64,000 nt of DNA from Clostridium liquoris (GCF_002995785.1 NZ_PVXO01000012.1:1-64000), one strand, 5' to 3'; positions 40,511 through 50,094 are shown, counted from the first letter of the stretch. Numbers and translations are program-made. The notes: a model not told the origin generated them from the letters alone.

Positions 40511-41062
40511 ATGGATAACAAACAATCAAAAGAACACAATAAGAATTTACTTAAAGAAATTAGAGAATATGCAGTTTCTATAGGGCTAGCAATTGTTATT
40601 GCACTGGGTTTTAACAACTATGTATTTGCTAGAGCTAATGTCGATGGCCCTTCTATGCAGCCTACACTTCATGATAAAGACAATGTGTTTATGGAGAAGA
40701 TAACTCCAAATTTAAAAAACTTTAATAGAGAAGAAATAATTGTATTTGATTCTAACAATGAAAATCATGATTCCTATGTGAAAAGAATAATAGGTGTAGC
40801 TGGAGATAAAATAGAAATAAAAGATGGTCATGTATACTTAAATGGCAGCCTTCTAAAGGAAGATTACTTAGATCCAAATACTATTACAGAACCTATTACC
40901 CCTACAACACAATATACAGTTCCAGAGGGATATGTATTTGTCTTAGGAGATAATAGAGGCAATAGTACTGATAGCAGAATTCTTGGACCAATTAGTATAA
41001 AAGACATACAGGGCCATGTGGTAGTAAGGGTTTTCCCTTTTGATAAAATGAAGGTGTTTTAA
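40511..41062 (+). CDS. lepB: signal peptidase I
   Basis: The protein has 183 residues from ATG 40511. One N-terminal membrane anchor (about 20-40) is followed by the catalytic Ser S48 (DGPSMQPTL) and Lys K91 (YVKRIIGVAGDKI), then LNGSLLKEDYL and VPEGYVFVLGDNRGNSTDSR (box E). It cleaves signal peptides of exported proteins. Clostridia often have several copies. A strong terminator follows. Confidence 0.92.
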   Translation: MDNKQSKEHNKNLLKEIREYAVSIGLAIVIALGFNNYVFARANVDGPSMQPTLHDKDNVFMEKITPNLKNFNREEIIVFDSNNENHDSYVKRIIGVAGDKIEIKDGHVYLNGSLLKEDYLDPNTITEPITPTTQYTVPEGYVFVLGDNRGNSTDSRILGPISIKDIQGHVVVRVFPFDKMKVF

Positions 41063-41088
41063 AAAGATTGCGATGCAATCTTTTTATA
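41061..41088 (+). terminator. terminator of the signal peptidase gene
   Basis: AAAAAGATTGC (41061-41071) and GCAATCTTTTT (41075-41085) form a perfect stem around GAT, with a T-run. Confidence 0.9.
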
Positions 41089-41103
41089 TTATGACTTAAT
41101 AAT

Positions 41104-41544
41104 CTAAACAAGATTTTGTTTCTTTAAAAATTTATAAAATATATAACATATAATTAATGGAATAAGGTATGAAAAGTATGTACCAATTATATTCCAATGG
41201 TTATAGTAAACTATTCTACCAGCTAATAACCCGCACCCTTCTATGAATATCATTGCTAAACTTGCTATAGGTAAACCAATATAAATATTAATATCATATT
41301 TTTTTATAATATAAATACTTATACATGGATAAAGACAAAACAATCCTATATCAAATGGTAATCCTGAAAGGTTAGTAAACTCAAAGGGATATAAGTTCCA
41401 AAGGTAATGGAATCCTAAGGTGTTAACTATAAATGATAAAACACTGGCAAATGGAGCAATGTAATATAAAATTTTACGTTCCCGAACAACAATTAAGGCA
41501 ATTGCCCAAGGTATAATAAAACCTATCATAATATTTGTACCCAT
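41104..41544 (-). CDS. CBO0543 family membrane protein
   Basis: The protein has 146 residues from ATG 41544. Five hydrophobic segments cover almost its whole length (IMIGFIIPWAIALIVV, IAPFASVLSFIVNTLGFHYLW, GLFCLYPCISIYII, IGLPIASLAMIFIEGCGLLAG and LIPLIICYIFYKFL). The pattern LYPFEFTNLSGLPFDIGLFCLYPC is typical of CBO0543 proteins of clostridia and bacilli. Function is unknown. Confidence 0.75.
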   Translation of the reverse strand: MGTNIMIGFIIPWAIALIVVRERKILYYIAPFASVLSFIVNTLGFHYLWNLYPFEFTNLSGLPFDIGLFCLYPCISIYIIKKYDINIYIGLPIASLAMIFIEGCGLLAGRIVYYNHWNIIGTYFSYLIPLIICYIFYKFLKKQNLV

Positions 41545-41620
41545 AAAAACACCTCTACAGCGCATTTTATAATATTATTCCACAAATTTGTAATTAATTA
41601 TTCACAGAAAGGCTAAAAAC

Positions 41621-41634
41621 TTGTTAACTGTCCC
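41621..41634 (-). repeat. isolated REP-like half-site
   Basis: TTGTTAACTGTCCC, identical to the right arm of the 13921-13991 cluster. No inverse arm is nearby. Confidence 0.6.
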
Positions 41635-41644
41635 TAATTCCTAT

Positions 41645-41687
41645 AAAAAGGCACTTGCCAATATTACATCGGCAAGTGCCTTTTACC
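41645..41687. terminator. terminator of the enoate reductase-like gene
   Basis: AAAAAGGCACTTGCC (41645-41659) and GGCAAGTGCCTTTT (41671-41684) form a perfect stem. It ends the minus-strand gene at 41702 and has T-runs on both strands. Confidence 0.9.
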
Positions 41688-41701
41688 ATACATTTTTCTA
41701 T

Positions 41702-43699
41702 TTAAATATCCTTTGCTACTTCATAAGCATCCCATATAGCGCTCATTATGTTGTGAGCATGCCTAGCATCTCCTATTACATAGGTTTCATAGGATTCATT
41801 TTTAATTTCCTCATATAGTTTATTTTCATTTTTGTAACCTACTGCAACAACTACAGTGTCTGCTTGTAATTCATCCTTTCTAAAGCCTTTATTTATTATT
41901 TGTACTCCATTGTTCGTAATCTTCAAAGCACTGCTATTAGTAACCACATTTACATTATTAAACTTCAACAAATCTATAAGCATTATTCTGTTCATATGTG
42001 GTATAGGTGTCTCACCGGAAATAAGTATATCAGGTAGAGCTTCTACTATGGTTACATTCTTTCCACTTTGTGCAAGCCATAGAGCAGTTTCAGAGCCTAC
42101 TAATCCTCCACCAATAACTACAATTTTCTCTCCCGCTTTATGAATATCCAAAAGAACATCTTCTGCTAAAACTACTTTATCACTATCTATTCCTTCAATA
42201 TTAGGCTTAATAGCCTTTGAACCAGTTGCTATAAATACTACATTTGGTTTTTCATTTTGGATTAATTTTTCATCTACCTCTTTATTTTTTAATACATTTA
42301 CCTTTAACTCATTTAATTCATTTTCGTACCATGCCATTAATTTTCTATCTTCTTCTTTGAAATCTGGAATTGATCCAGGAATAACATGGCCACCTAATTT
42401 ATCTGTTTTTTCGTATAATGTAACTTCATGTCCCCTAAGTGCAGATGCTCTTGCTGCCTCCATTCCTGCAATTCCTCCACCTACTACCAAAACCTTTCTC
42501 TTGTTGTGTGCAGGTGTTATGGCATATTCTTTTTCACGTCCTGTAGCAGGATTTACAGCACAGGAAAGAGGCCTTCCTGCAAACATTCTTCCCATGCATC
42601 CATCATGACATGCTATACATGGACGAATTCTTTTTTCCTGCCCCTTCATTACTTTTTCCGGCCAATATGGATCAGTTAATAACCCTCTTCCTATACCTAC
42701 CATATCCAACTTGCCATCATTTAAAGCCTGTTCTGCCAATGAAGGTACTTCCATTCTTCCTGCTACTATTACAGGAACTTTAACTACCTGTTTTAATTTT
42801 TCAGTAAATGGAAGATAGCATCCATGTTCTAAATAAATTGGCGGATGAGCCCAATACCAAGCATCATAGGTTCCACAGTCAGCATCAAAAGCATCATATC
42901 CTGCTTCTTCTAATATCTTAGCTGCTTCTAATCCTTCTTCTAAATCACGTCCTAATTCTTTAAAATTTTCTTTTGGAAGTCCGCCTTGTCTCCAGTCCTT
43001 TACATAACTTTTTATACTATATCTTAATCCAACTGGAAAATCATTTCCTGCAGTTTTCTTAATCTCTTTAACTATCTCTATTGGGAGAGTTAATCTTCCC
43101 CTTAAATCTCCACCGTATTTATCTGTTCTTCTATTAAATATTGCAAGGGTAAATTGATCAAGAAGATATCCTTCATGTACCGCATGTATTTCCATTCCGT
43201 CAAAGCCTGCTGCCTTTGCTATATGTGCAGCTTCACCAAATCTTTTAACCATAGTCTCAACTTCTTCAGTTGTAAGTTCTCTACAAGTAACAGAGGGATC
43301 CCAATAATTAGGTATTGCTGATGGTGCTACTGGCTGACAATCTAAAAATGCAGGTGCACCACTACGTCCAAGACCTAGAGTTATTTGAATAAATATTTTT
43401 GCTCCATAGGAATGAACCTTTTCTGTAAGTTCTGAGGAAGTTTGTATGAAATGTACTGGATTCACTGTAATACATGGAAAACTTGGCATCTTGAGTTTTT
43501 CTATTTCATTTTCTACCTTTACAGCTCCTGTTATAATAAGACCTGTACCACCCTTTGCTCTCTCCACATAATAGTCTATAGCTCTTTTAGAAAAACATCC
43601 ATCATCTGTAATAAGCCCTAGATTAGCCATAGGAACCATGGCAATTCTATTCTTTATCTCTAGCTTTCCTATTTTGATTGGCTGAAAAATTTTATTCAT
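41702..43699 (-). CDS. 2-enoate reductase-like Fe-S flavoenzyme (Old Yellow Enzyme family)
   Basis: The protein has 665 residues, the length of clostridial enoate reductases and 2,4-dienoyl-CoA reductases. Residues 1-370 are an OYE-type FMN barrel (NRIAMVPMANLGL, then GFDGMEIHAVHEGYLLDQF and GRMEVPSLAEQAL). The Fe-S motif CIACHDGCMGRMF plus a later Cys (SCAVNPATG) follows, then FAD and NAD domains (VLVVGGGIAGMEAARA and IVVIGGGLVGSETALWL). It reduces C=C bonds of unsaturated acids, for instance in reductive Stickland-type amino acid fermentation. It appears monocistronic. A dienoyl-CoA reductase activity cannot be excluded. Confidence 0.85.
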   Translation of the reverse strand: MNKIFQPIKIGKLEIKNRIAMVPMANLGLITDDGCFSKRAIDYYVERAKGGTGLIITGAVKVENEIEKLKMPSFPCITVNPVHFIQTSSELTEKVHSYGAKIFIQITLGLGRSGAPAFLDCQPVAPSAIPNYWDPSVTCRELTTEEVETMVKRFGEAAHIAKAAGFDGMEIHAVHEGYLLDQFTLAIFNRRTDKYGGDLRGRLTLPIEIVKEIKKTAGNDFPVGLRYSIKSYVKDWRQGGLPKENFKELGRDLEEGLEAAKILEEAGYDAFDADCGTYDAWYWAHPPIYLEHGCYLPFTEKLKQVVKVPVIVAGRMEVPSLAEQALNDGKLDMVGIGRGLLTDPYWPEKVMKGQEKRIRPCIACHDGCMGRMFAGRPLSCAVNPATGREKEYAITPAHNKRKVLVVGGGIAGMEAARASALRGHEVTLYEKTDKLGGHVIPGSIPDFKEEDRKLMAWYENELNELKVNVLKNKEVDEKLIQNEKPNVVFIATGSKAIKPNIEGIDSDKVVLAEDVLLDIHKAGEKIVVIGGGLVGSETALWLAQSGKNVTIVEALPDILISGETPIPHMNRIMLIDLLKFNNVNVVTNSSALKITNNGVQIINKGFRKDELQADTVVVAVGYKNENKLYEEIKNESYETYVIGDARHAHNIMSAIWDAYEVAKDI

Positions 43700-43851
43700 A
43701 GTTTAATTCTCCTCCATTTTTTTTTTAACTTCGGCGATTTTATCAATTCATGTCCCTCTTTATTACCTGAATATTAAAACTAACTTCAATATCCATATAA
43801 TGTATATCTATATTGTACATTCTATTTTATGGTAAATCAATATAATATAAT

Positions 43852-45051
43852 TCATAAATACAAGTATTTCCTTGTCATTGGCAGATTGCTATTAAGTCCT
43901 TTGGAAAAAACAATTTGGTGAATGTCTAAATCGCTGGCACGAAAAGATGCAGCACAAGAATTTAGATATAGTCTCCACATCTTTACAAAACGTTCACTAT
44001 ATTTTTCTTTAATATAATCTATATTCTTTTCAAAATTTTCCGCCCAATGATCCAGTGTTTTTGCATAATGCAATCGCAGGCTTTCTACATCTAATAAGTG
44101 AAAGTCGTTTTCTGGTAAAAGATAAATCAACTCTCGAATTGAAGGAATATATCCTCCCGGAAAAATGTATTTACAGATCCACTTATTGCAAGGGCCCTCA
44201 ATTTGTCCTGTAATACAATGTAAAACAGATAAGCCACCGGGAACAAGAAGTTTATCTACTGTTTCCATATACTTAGATAAGTTTGCTTCTCCAACATGTT
44301 CCACCATTCCGATACTAACTACTTTATCAAATTTACCACCATGACTTTCTGCAAGACTTCGATAATCCATCAATTTTACATCTACCTGTGCTGCTAACCC
44401 AAGTTCTGCAATACGCTGCTTTGTTTTCATATATTGTTCCTCACTTAAGGTTATGCCTAAAGCTTTTACTCCATATTGCTGTGCAGCGCGAATAATTAAC
44501 CAACCCCACCCGCATCCTATGTCCAGTATAGATTCACCCTGATGCAGCTGTAGTTTTTTTAATATGTAATCAATTTTTTGTAATTGAGCTTCATAAAGAG
44601 AATCCTCTGGTGAACAAAAATAAGCACAGGAATAACTCATAGTTTCATCTAGCCACAGTTCATAAAAATCATTTCCTAAATCATAATGATGCTCAATATC
44701 TTTTCGCTGCTTTTTCAGAGAGGTTGATTTATTTCCACTATCAAATAATTTACTTAACCCATTTAATCTTTTCTTTTCAAAAAACGGTATATTAATTTTG
44801 TAGGCTGTTTCAACAATTTGCTGAAGATTGCCTTTAAAATCAATAATTCCATTCATATAAGCTTCTCCCAAAGCTAGTGAGGGATCTTTTAATATCTTTA
44901 TCCCAGAAATTTTATCTTTAAATATAATTTTAAAACCAGGATCATCTTGACCATAATTTTCACTTGATCCATCCCAGTAGTCAATAGAAAAGGAATAGTC
45001 ATTAATTCCTCTGCAAAATTTGTCCAGAACAGTCCTCTCCATATCCTTCAC
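43852..45051 (-). CDS. cfa: cyclopropane-fatty-acyl-phospholipid synthase
   Basis: The protein has 399 residues from GTG 45051 (AAGGAAGG at 7 bp). SAM motif SILDIGCGWGWLIIRAAQQYG (about 177-197), ITLSEEQYMKTKQRI, MVEHVGEANLSKY and YIFPGGYIPSIRELI are diagnostic of CFA synthases. SYSCAYFCSPEDSLYEAQ carries the substrate-binding Glu region. The enzyme adds a methylene bridge to unsaturated membrane phospholipids under stress or in late growth. It appears monocistronic. Confidence 0.93.
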   Translation of the reverse strand: MKDMERTVLDKFCRGINDYSFSIDYWDGSSENYGQDDPGFKIIFKDKISGIKILKDPSLALGEAYMNGIIDFKGNLQQIVETAYKINIPFFEKKRLNGLSKLFDSGNKSTSLKKQRKDIEHHYDLGNDFYELWLDETMSYSCAYFCSPEDSLYEAQLQKIDYILKKLQLHQGESILDIGCGWGWLIIRAAQQYGVKALGITLSEEQYMKTKQRIAELGLAAQVDVKLMDYRSLAESHGGKFDKVVSIGMVEHVGEANLSKYMETVDKLLVPGGLSVLHCITGQIEGPCNKWICKYIFPGGYIPSIRELIYLLPENDFHLLDVESLRLHYAKTLDHWAENFEKNIDYIKEKYSERFVKMWRLYLNSCAASFRASDLDIHQIVFSKGLNSNLPMTRKYLYL

Positions 45052-45174
45052 ATTTTCACCTTCCTTTGTAATTAATACAATATTAATTATTTACGTAATC
45101 AAAAAATTTATTCAATTTTCCCATTGCCATAAGGATGTTTTTAATCAGCAGGTTTTGAAGAAAAATGGGCATAT

Positions 45175-45217
45175 AAAAAAACTAAGAGGCTATAATATTA
45201 TAGTCCCTCAGTTTTTA
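45175..45217 (-). terminator. terminator of the XRE-TPR gene
   Basis: On the minus strand AAAACTGAGGGACTATAATA pairs with the inverse and is followed by a run of T (AAAAAA on the plus strand at 45175-45180). Confidence 0.75.
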
Positions 45218-45271
45218 TCCAAATATTCATAAATGCTTCTAATCACTGTGTTTCATTAGAAATCTTCTTCT

Positions 45272-46384
45272 TTATTTCCCATTCAATGATCTTTCCTCTA
45301 ATCTTTTTAATTCATTAATTATATAGATAAATTCTTCTCTTTCTCTAATTGAATCAAATTCTTCTGCTTCAAAAATCTTGAATATATTTTCATATAAATT
45401 CATGGTTATGGTGCACTTTCCATCTTGTATTTCATTAAAGCACCAAACAGATCTAAACTTTCCGGGTTTATTAATATCATGTTTTCTCATATCTTCAACC
45501 ATTTTGTTTAACATATCTATAGCTTTTTCATCCTCATTGAATTTTAGATAAGTTTGTGCAAGGCTTAAATACTCAGTTGATAAGGCCAATGCAGAATCTC
45601 CATTAGATAAAAAAGTCTTTTTAATATTGATAGATAAATTATAGTACTTCTCTACCATACTTAAGTCTTTTTCATCTTTCATATATGAATTAGCTAATCC
45701 TAAGCATGCAAAGCTTATATCGTTAATGCTTTTATATAAACTGCTTTGCAGTATCTCTCTTGCTTTTTTTAATTCATTCTTATCTATATATATGCCTGCA
45801 AGTAAAACATTTGTATCAAGCTGACTTTTATGAATCTTGTTTATAGCCTCTATAGCCTTATCTTCTTCTCCTATTGCTGGATATAATGCTCCAAGCTGAA
45901 ATAACGCTTGTTCAACTAATTCTACTCTACTAGAATTTTCAGATACCTCTTCAAACAACTGAATGGAGTAGCCCATCATTCTCTTACCCATTTCCTCATC
46001 TGAACTTTTCCATGAATACATGGTAAACAAGAATCCTATCCTAAGCTTTAAATAATAGCTATATGGATATTTTGCTATATAATTTTTGCTCTTTTCTATT
46101 GCTTCATCTAAATCACCACTGCTAAATAGCTTTTCACATTCACTAAATATATTCATAACCTCATCATCTGAAAGTTCAATTTTAAAATTTAACAGCTTAT
46201 CAATAGTAACATTAAAGAATGTTCCAAGTACTGGAAGTAACGTTATATCTGGATATGAAACACCACTTTCCCATTTTGATACTGCTGCCGTTGATACTCC
46301 AATGAAATTTGCTAACTGATCTTGTGTAATTCCTCTTTCTTTTCTTAATCTATAAATAACTTCACCTACTAATAATTTTTCCAT
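45272..46384 (-). CDS. XRE family regulator with TPR-like repeats
   Basis: The protein has 370 residues. Residues 6-60 are an HTH (LVGEVIYRLRKERGITQDQL then NFIGVSTAAVSKWESGVSYP). The remaining 300 residues are helical with tetratricopeptide-like pairs (DLDEAIEKSKNYIAKYPYSY, SLYKSINDISFACLGLANSY and AQTYLKFNEDEKAIDMLNKM). Such proteins respond to a peptide or a partner protein. The target is not visible. It is not followed by a small secreted peptide gene, so a Rap/Rgg-type peptide circuit is not supported. Confidence 0.85.
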   Translation of the reverse strand: MEKLLVGEVIYRLRKERGITQDQLANFIGVSTAAVSKWESGVSYPDITLLPVLGTFFNVTIDKLLNFKIELSDDEVMNIFSECEKLFSSGDLDEAIEKSKNYIAKYPYSYYLKLRIGFLFTMYSWKSSDEEMGKRMMGYSIQLFEEVSENSSRVELVEQALFQLGALYPAIGEEDKAIEAINKIHKSQLDTNVLLAGIYIDKNELKKAREILQSSLYKSINDISFACLGLANSYMKDEKDLSMVEKYYNLSINIKKTFLSNGDSALALSTEYLSLAQTYLKFNEDEKAIDMLNKMVEDMRKHDINKPGKFRSVWCFNEIQDGKCTITMNLYENIFKIFEAEEFDSIREREEFIYIINELKRLEERSLNGK

Positions 46385-46498
46385 ACATTATCACTCCATA
46401 TAGTTATTATAGGGCCCTATGCACTTAGTATACCGTACTTCCCTATGTATACCAATGGATTCATAGTTGAATATGCTGTGGAAAACTTAACTGTAGGT

Positions 46499-46663
46499 TA
46501 AATTGAGAATTGAGAATAAATGTTAAAGTTTCTTTAGAAATTTTTATCACTAAATATACGAAAAGAATTTTTGCCATAAGCAAAAATTTTCTCCTTATTT
46601 ATTATTTATTATTTATCTTAAAAACTCTTTTTAATTTTCCACTCTCAATTCTCAACTCTCCAC
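46499..46663. repeat. miniature inverted-repeat element (MITE-like)
   Basis: About 165 bp between two near-inverse AT-rich ends: TTGAGAATTGAGAATAA at the left and TCTCAATTCTCAACTCTCC at the right. An inner stem is AGAATTTTTGC/GCAAAAATTTTCT. TATTTATTATTTATT is a short tandem repeat. No coding. Elements of this make-up are frequent in clostridial genomes as dispersed repeats. Confidence 0.6.
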
Positions 46664-46667
46664 TAAA

Positions 46668-47780
46668 CTAGCAGTAACCTTCCACTATTTTCTTTCTACT
46701 ATCTTTAATATCCACATAGGATTCCTGTATTGCTCCTATTGAATTTACAGATTTTCTAAAATCAAATATTAATAGATATCCTTCCTCTAAACCATATTGT
46801 TCCAAGTATTTTCCCAGTTGTATTAAACCTTTCTTATGATACCCTTCCCCTCTCCATATTTTTAGCTCTAAAATATACATCTTTTTATTATAAGTTATTA
46901 CTATATCAAATCTTTTTTCTTCTCCACCTTGTACTTCTTTAAATGCAAAACCGCCGCCATTTATTATAGGACTTAAGAAAGCTAAAAAAACCAGTCGTCT
47001 GTCTTCTTCCAAAAAACCTTCCCTTTTCTCTGAGTACTCATGTTTCATGAATTCCCCAAACTTTATTAGTATTTTTTTAACATCTAAATCCCCATTGGAA
47101 TCTATAAACTTTTCTTTTTCATTATAGTTTGAAAAGTCTGTAGATGTTTGAATTTTAGATGTTCTATAATCATATATAAGTTGCTCATATATCCTATTAT
47201 TTATTTTTAATTTTCCTTTGTCATTTTTAAATATTCCATACAATACCCCTAAATTTATACATGGGTTATAAATATTAAACGCTATACTCATTCCATTTAT
47301 AAGAAGATTATCTACTATTTGTGCTAGCTCTTTGTTATTCTCAATATTTTTTATCAAACTATCAAAATTAGTGTTACTATCTTCTAAAAGTTCTTTTACA
47401 GCTAAAGTAATATATTCCTTTTCCCATTTTAGCTCCTGCTTTGGCATTATTTTTTCATCTATAATTTTGCATAGTTTACTTACTAAGAAAGGATATCCTG
47501 ATGTATAAAAGTAAAGTTTTTCTGAAAAATATTCTTTATCTAGCTCCACTTTTTTATAATCCACATAATCGTCTAACATTGTCATTATTTCATCTTTTGA
47601 AAAACTCATATCCACATCAAAATCTGCGGCAATATTCCAAGGACTATTATATTTATGTTCTTCATCTGGTCTTATCTTCATTTTAAGGCTTTTAACATCA
47701 TGTACCCCTGCTAGAATGACACTATGGAAAGTATAATCTTTACCTTCATTATATTGTGCTAATTTTAAATTTGAAAAACA
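46668..47780 (-). pseudogene. AAA-ATPase-like/PD-(D/E)XK protein, N-terminal part missing
   Basis: The intact-looking ORF from ATG 47681 encodes 337 residues, but homologous sequence continues upstream in the same frame (FSNLKLAQYNEGKDYTFHSV then ILAGVHDVKSLK) to about 47780, where it ends in unrelated sequence. The family has an N-terminal P-loop ATPase (AAA-like, pfam09820 type) that is absent here. The C-terminal part has a PD-(D/E)XK-like core ITYNKKMYILELKIWRG with LGKYLEQYGLEEGYLLIFD (PDDEXK_9 type). The P-loop is lost, so it is a remnant, perhaps still translated from 47681. Confidence 0.75.
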
Positions 47781-47789
47781 ATATATTGT

Positions 47790-47950
47790 ATATAATCTTC
47801 TTGCTGTATGCTATTACTTTTAACTGCAGGTATATTCTTTTCTTGTGCATAAACTGGTACACCTGTTAATAAACTGATTGACATGATTGCTGCCATACAA
47901 GCTGATGCTTTTCTCCTTGAAGTTCTCTTATATCCCGCCCAGTATTTTCG
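47790..47950 (-). pseudogene. signal-peptide fragment of a secreted protein
   Basis: On the minus strand KRTSRRKASACMAAIMSISL then LTGVPVYAQEKN is a classical signal peptide (charged start, hydrophobic core, VYAQE cleavage region). It is followed within 25 codons by the AAA-ATPase-like frame and preceded by the DnaC-like frame. The mature protein is absent. Confidence 0.6.
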
Positions 47951-48183
47951 ATAAAAAAGCACATTTCCTTTAGCCTGCTATAGGTTCTGTAATCATATCT
48001 TTCCACAATTTTATTTATACTCATGTTGGTGGTTATAATAAGAGGAAGCCTAGAGTTATTTCCCTTCTCCACTATTTGATATATGATAGCTCTTGTCCAT
48101 TTATTATCTTTTTCTGCAATTATATGCATTTTATTGGGATTAATGTTACAATTGTTATATAATCTATTTACAATATATTTCAC
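47950..48183 (-). pseudogene. DnaC/IstB-type ATPase, C-terminal fragment
   Basis: The frame reads IYQIVEKGNNSRLPLIITTN then MSINKIVERYDYRTYSRLKE and MCFFIENTGRDIRE. This matches the end of DnaC/DnaI helicase loaders or IstB-type helpers (sensor I TTN motif, IYSRLxEM). There is no P-loop. It was fused to the signal-peptide fragment by deletion. Confidence 0.65.
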
Positions 48184-48237
48184 ATTTGTAGATATAAACA
48201 GTATTAGTTAAAACCTGTACTTAATAAGGGGGTAAAA

Positions 48238-49230
48238 ATGTCTGAATACAATTTTTCCAACAAAGAGCTTTTTATATTTTTTATGATAACCTTTGGTTTG
48301 ACCATAGGTATGGGTATTGTTATGGGGTTTGCATACACTAAATATCCAGTGGATTCTTTTACCTTAACACAGATGTATTATCCATCTATAGGTGTGATGA
48401 CAGCTTTATTGTTAAACAAAGAAAGACGCAAAAACCTTCCCATGAAATTTTATGGAGTTTATTTGTTTTTTACCATTACATCAATTTTAGTTCTTTTAAT
48501 AGATATATTTGTACTTAATAAAGATCCAAATGCATATATGCTAATGTTGTGGGTTGTAGGGAGCATTATCTTATCTCTTGTATATTTTATAGATAAAAAA
48601 GAGAAAATATATCATTCCGGATTGGGACTTGATAAAAATGTGAAATCATCTATTGGTTATACTTTGTTATTTGTTGTTCTATGTATATGTGAGAGCTTTT
48701 TAAGTGCACTTATCTCGGGAAATAGTAAAAAATTTATTGATGCTTTCATAAGCACAGAAAAATCGAATAGCGTATTTCACTTTCCGAGTATGTGTATTGC
48801 ATTTTTAGGAGAAGAATATGGCTGGAGATATTTCCTTCAACCTGCCCTTCAACAAAGACTGGGTAAACGAAAGGGTGTAATTCTTTTGGGGATTATATGG
48901 GGAATATGGCATTTGCCAATAAATTTATTTTATTATAGTCCAGCAACGCCTTTTTACTCTGTTTTAAATCAATTGATTGTCTGTATTGGCTATGCCATAT
49001 TCTTTGGATTTGTCTATATGAAAACGGAAAACATATGGGCTGTTACTGTAATCCATTTCGCAAACAATGGAATTGTTCCTACCCTTAACAGTGCTGCAGG
49101 AGTTAATGTTATCCTTAGCGGGAAATTAGTATTAGCAAACTTAATTTGTTTCTGTGTAATCTATTTGCCTTTCATATTTACTAAAGAATATAGTGAAACA
49201 GAAAAAAATACTTTTACTATTCACTCATAG
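48238..49230 (+). CDS. CPBP family intramembrane metalloprotease (CAAX protease-like)
   Basis: The protein has 330 residues with about 8 to 9 membrane segments. The catalytic motifs are FLGEEYGWRYFLQPAL (EExxxR, about residues 197-212) and WGIWHLPINLFYY (HxxxN, about 220-232), and a third FANNGIVP pattern (about 277-284). It belongs to the Abi/CAAX-prenyl protease-like group, used in bacteriocin maturation or self-immunity. No bacteriocin gene was seen nearby. The ATG has an AAGGGGGT site. Confidence 0.85.
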   Translation: MSEYNFSNKELFIFFMITFGLTIGMGIVMGFAYTKYPVDSFTLTQMYYPSIGVMTALLLNKERRKNLPMKFYGVYLFFTITSILVLLIDIFVLNKDPNAYMLMLWVVGSIILSLVYFIDKKEKIYHSGLGLDKNVKSSIGYTLLFVVLCICESFLSALISGNSKKFIDAFISTEKSNSVFHFPSMCIAFLGEEYGWRYFLQPALQQRLGKRKGVILLGIIWGIWHLPINLFYYSPATPFYSVLNQLIVCIGYAIFFGFVYMKTENIWAVTVIHFANNGIVPTLNSAAGVNVILSGKLVLANLICFCVIYLPFIFTKEYSETEKNTFTIHS

Positions 49231-49251
49231 ATCTGTGCTCTTTGCCCTTTA

Positions 49252-49458
49252 CTATATATCCTCTCTATATTCCAAAATATCACCCGGTTGGCATTGTAGT
49301 ATTTTGCATAATGCATCAAGAGTTGTAAATCTAAAAGCTTTTGCCTTTTGATTTTTAAAGTTAGAAACATTAGCCATAGTCATACCAAGCTTTTGGGATA
49401 ATTCTGTTAGTGACATTTTTCTTTTTGCCATCATAACATCTAAATTTACAACTATCAT
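49252..49458 (-). CDS. XRE/YozG-type helix-turn-helix regulator
   Basis: The protein has 68 residues from ATG 49458: MIVVNLDVMMAKRKMSLTEL then MTMANVSNFKNQKAKAFRF and LQCQPGDILEYRED. This is a complete Cro-type regulator of the YozG group, normally the second gene of a DUF2975-YozG pair. In this window its frame is open upstream for 63 more codons, so a longer fusion product is also possible (next entry). Its target is unknown. Confidence 0.75.
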   Translation of the reverse strand: MIVVNLDVMMAKRKMSLTELSQKLGMTMANVSNFKNQKAKAFRFTTLDALCKILQCQPGDILEYREDI

Positions 49459-49647
49459 AGGAATAATTGTTCCTGCATACAGAAAAAAGTCCTGTACAAA
49501 ATATAAGAATAACTCTGCTAATATAAAAATTATAACTTCACTAAATGCACATATTGCCATTCCTTTGAACTCCTCAGCAATTTTAGGTGAAAAGGAATTC
49601 CCTTCGGTAAATAACTTACATATGGATTTTAATTTAAACAGCGACAC
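49459..49647 (-). pseudogene. DUF2975 membrane protein remnant fused in frame to the HTH gene
   Basis: Upstream of the HTH start the frame reads SICKLFTEGNSFSPKIAEEF then KGMAICAFSEVIIFILAELF, the C-terminal half of DUF2975 (FxxGNPFS and a membrane segment). A full DUF2975 has four membrane segments. The N-terminal half and the natural stop are missing, and no ribosome binding site precedes the GTG 49647. A deletion joined the two genes. Confidence 0.65.
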
Positions 49648-49649
49648 AA

Positions 49650-50094
49650 CATAAGGAGCAGCACAAGCATATATACACCAACATTTTAATGATTACAATA
49701 AATATTTATCGTTATTCTTTATATTTTTATCGTTCTTACAACATTTTTTATGAATATAATTTTCGTATCCTTCAGTTCTAAAAATTTCTTGGTCTTGATA
49801 TAGAAGTCAAAAGCAAAGAAAAAAGTGCCTCATCCTGCAAAGATTAGCACTTCTTCCTTAACAAATTTACTTAATTAAATTTATCCAATAGCCCTAAAAC
49901 AAAATAAGCACTCTATGAAAGCAACTAGCACCAAATCAAAGATTTGGGTTATCTGCTTTTGTTCTAAGACTTGGCTTAGTGTTGACGCACTAAGCTTTTC
50001 TTATTTATGTTATATCAATTTATCAATCATGATATTATGCACCTTTCACATTTATAAACCGCCATAAGTTGTGCAGCTACCTAATAATTTGTTA
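49650..50094. other. gap with three small inverted repeats, no gene
   Basis: The 445-bp gap holds AAGTGC/GCACTT (about 49829-49852), CCAAATC/GATTTGG (about 49931-49947) and GGCTTAGTG/CACTAAGC (49973-49995, followed by TTTTC). The last is a weak terminator-like stem on the plus strand. No gene or promoter is convincing. Confidence 0.4.

Noticed and set aside
41702-43699. Plus-strand frames inside the enoate reductase gene (for example 41856-42143, 42357-42679)
   Set aside because: They are shadows of a highly conserved minus-strand gene and have no ribosome binding sites.
48238-49230. Bacteriocin maturation locus around the CPBP protease
   Set aside because: No small precursor peptide with leader, no ABC exporter and no modification enzyme are found on either side.
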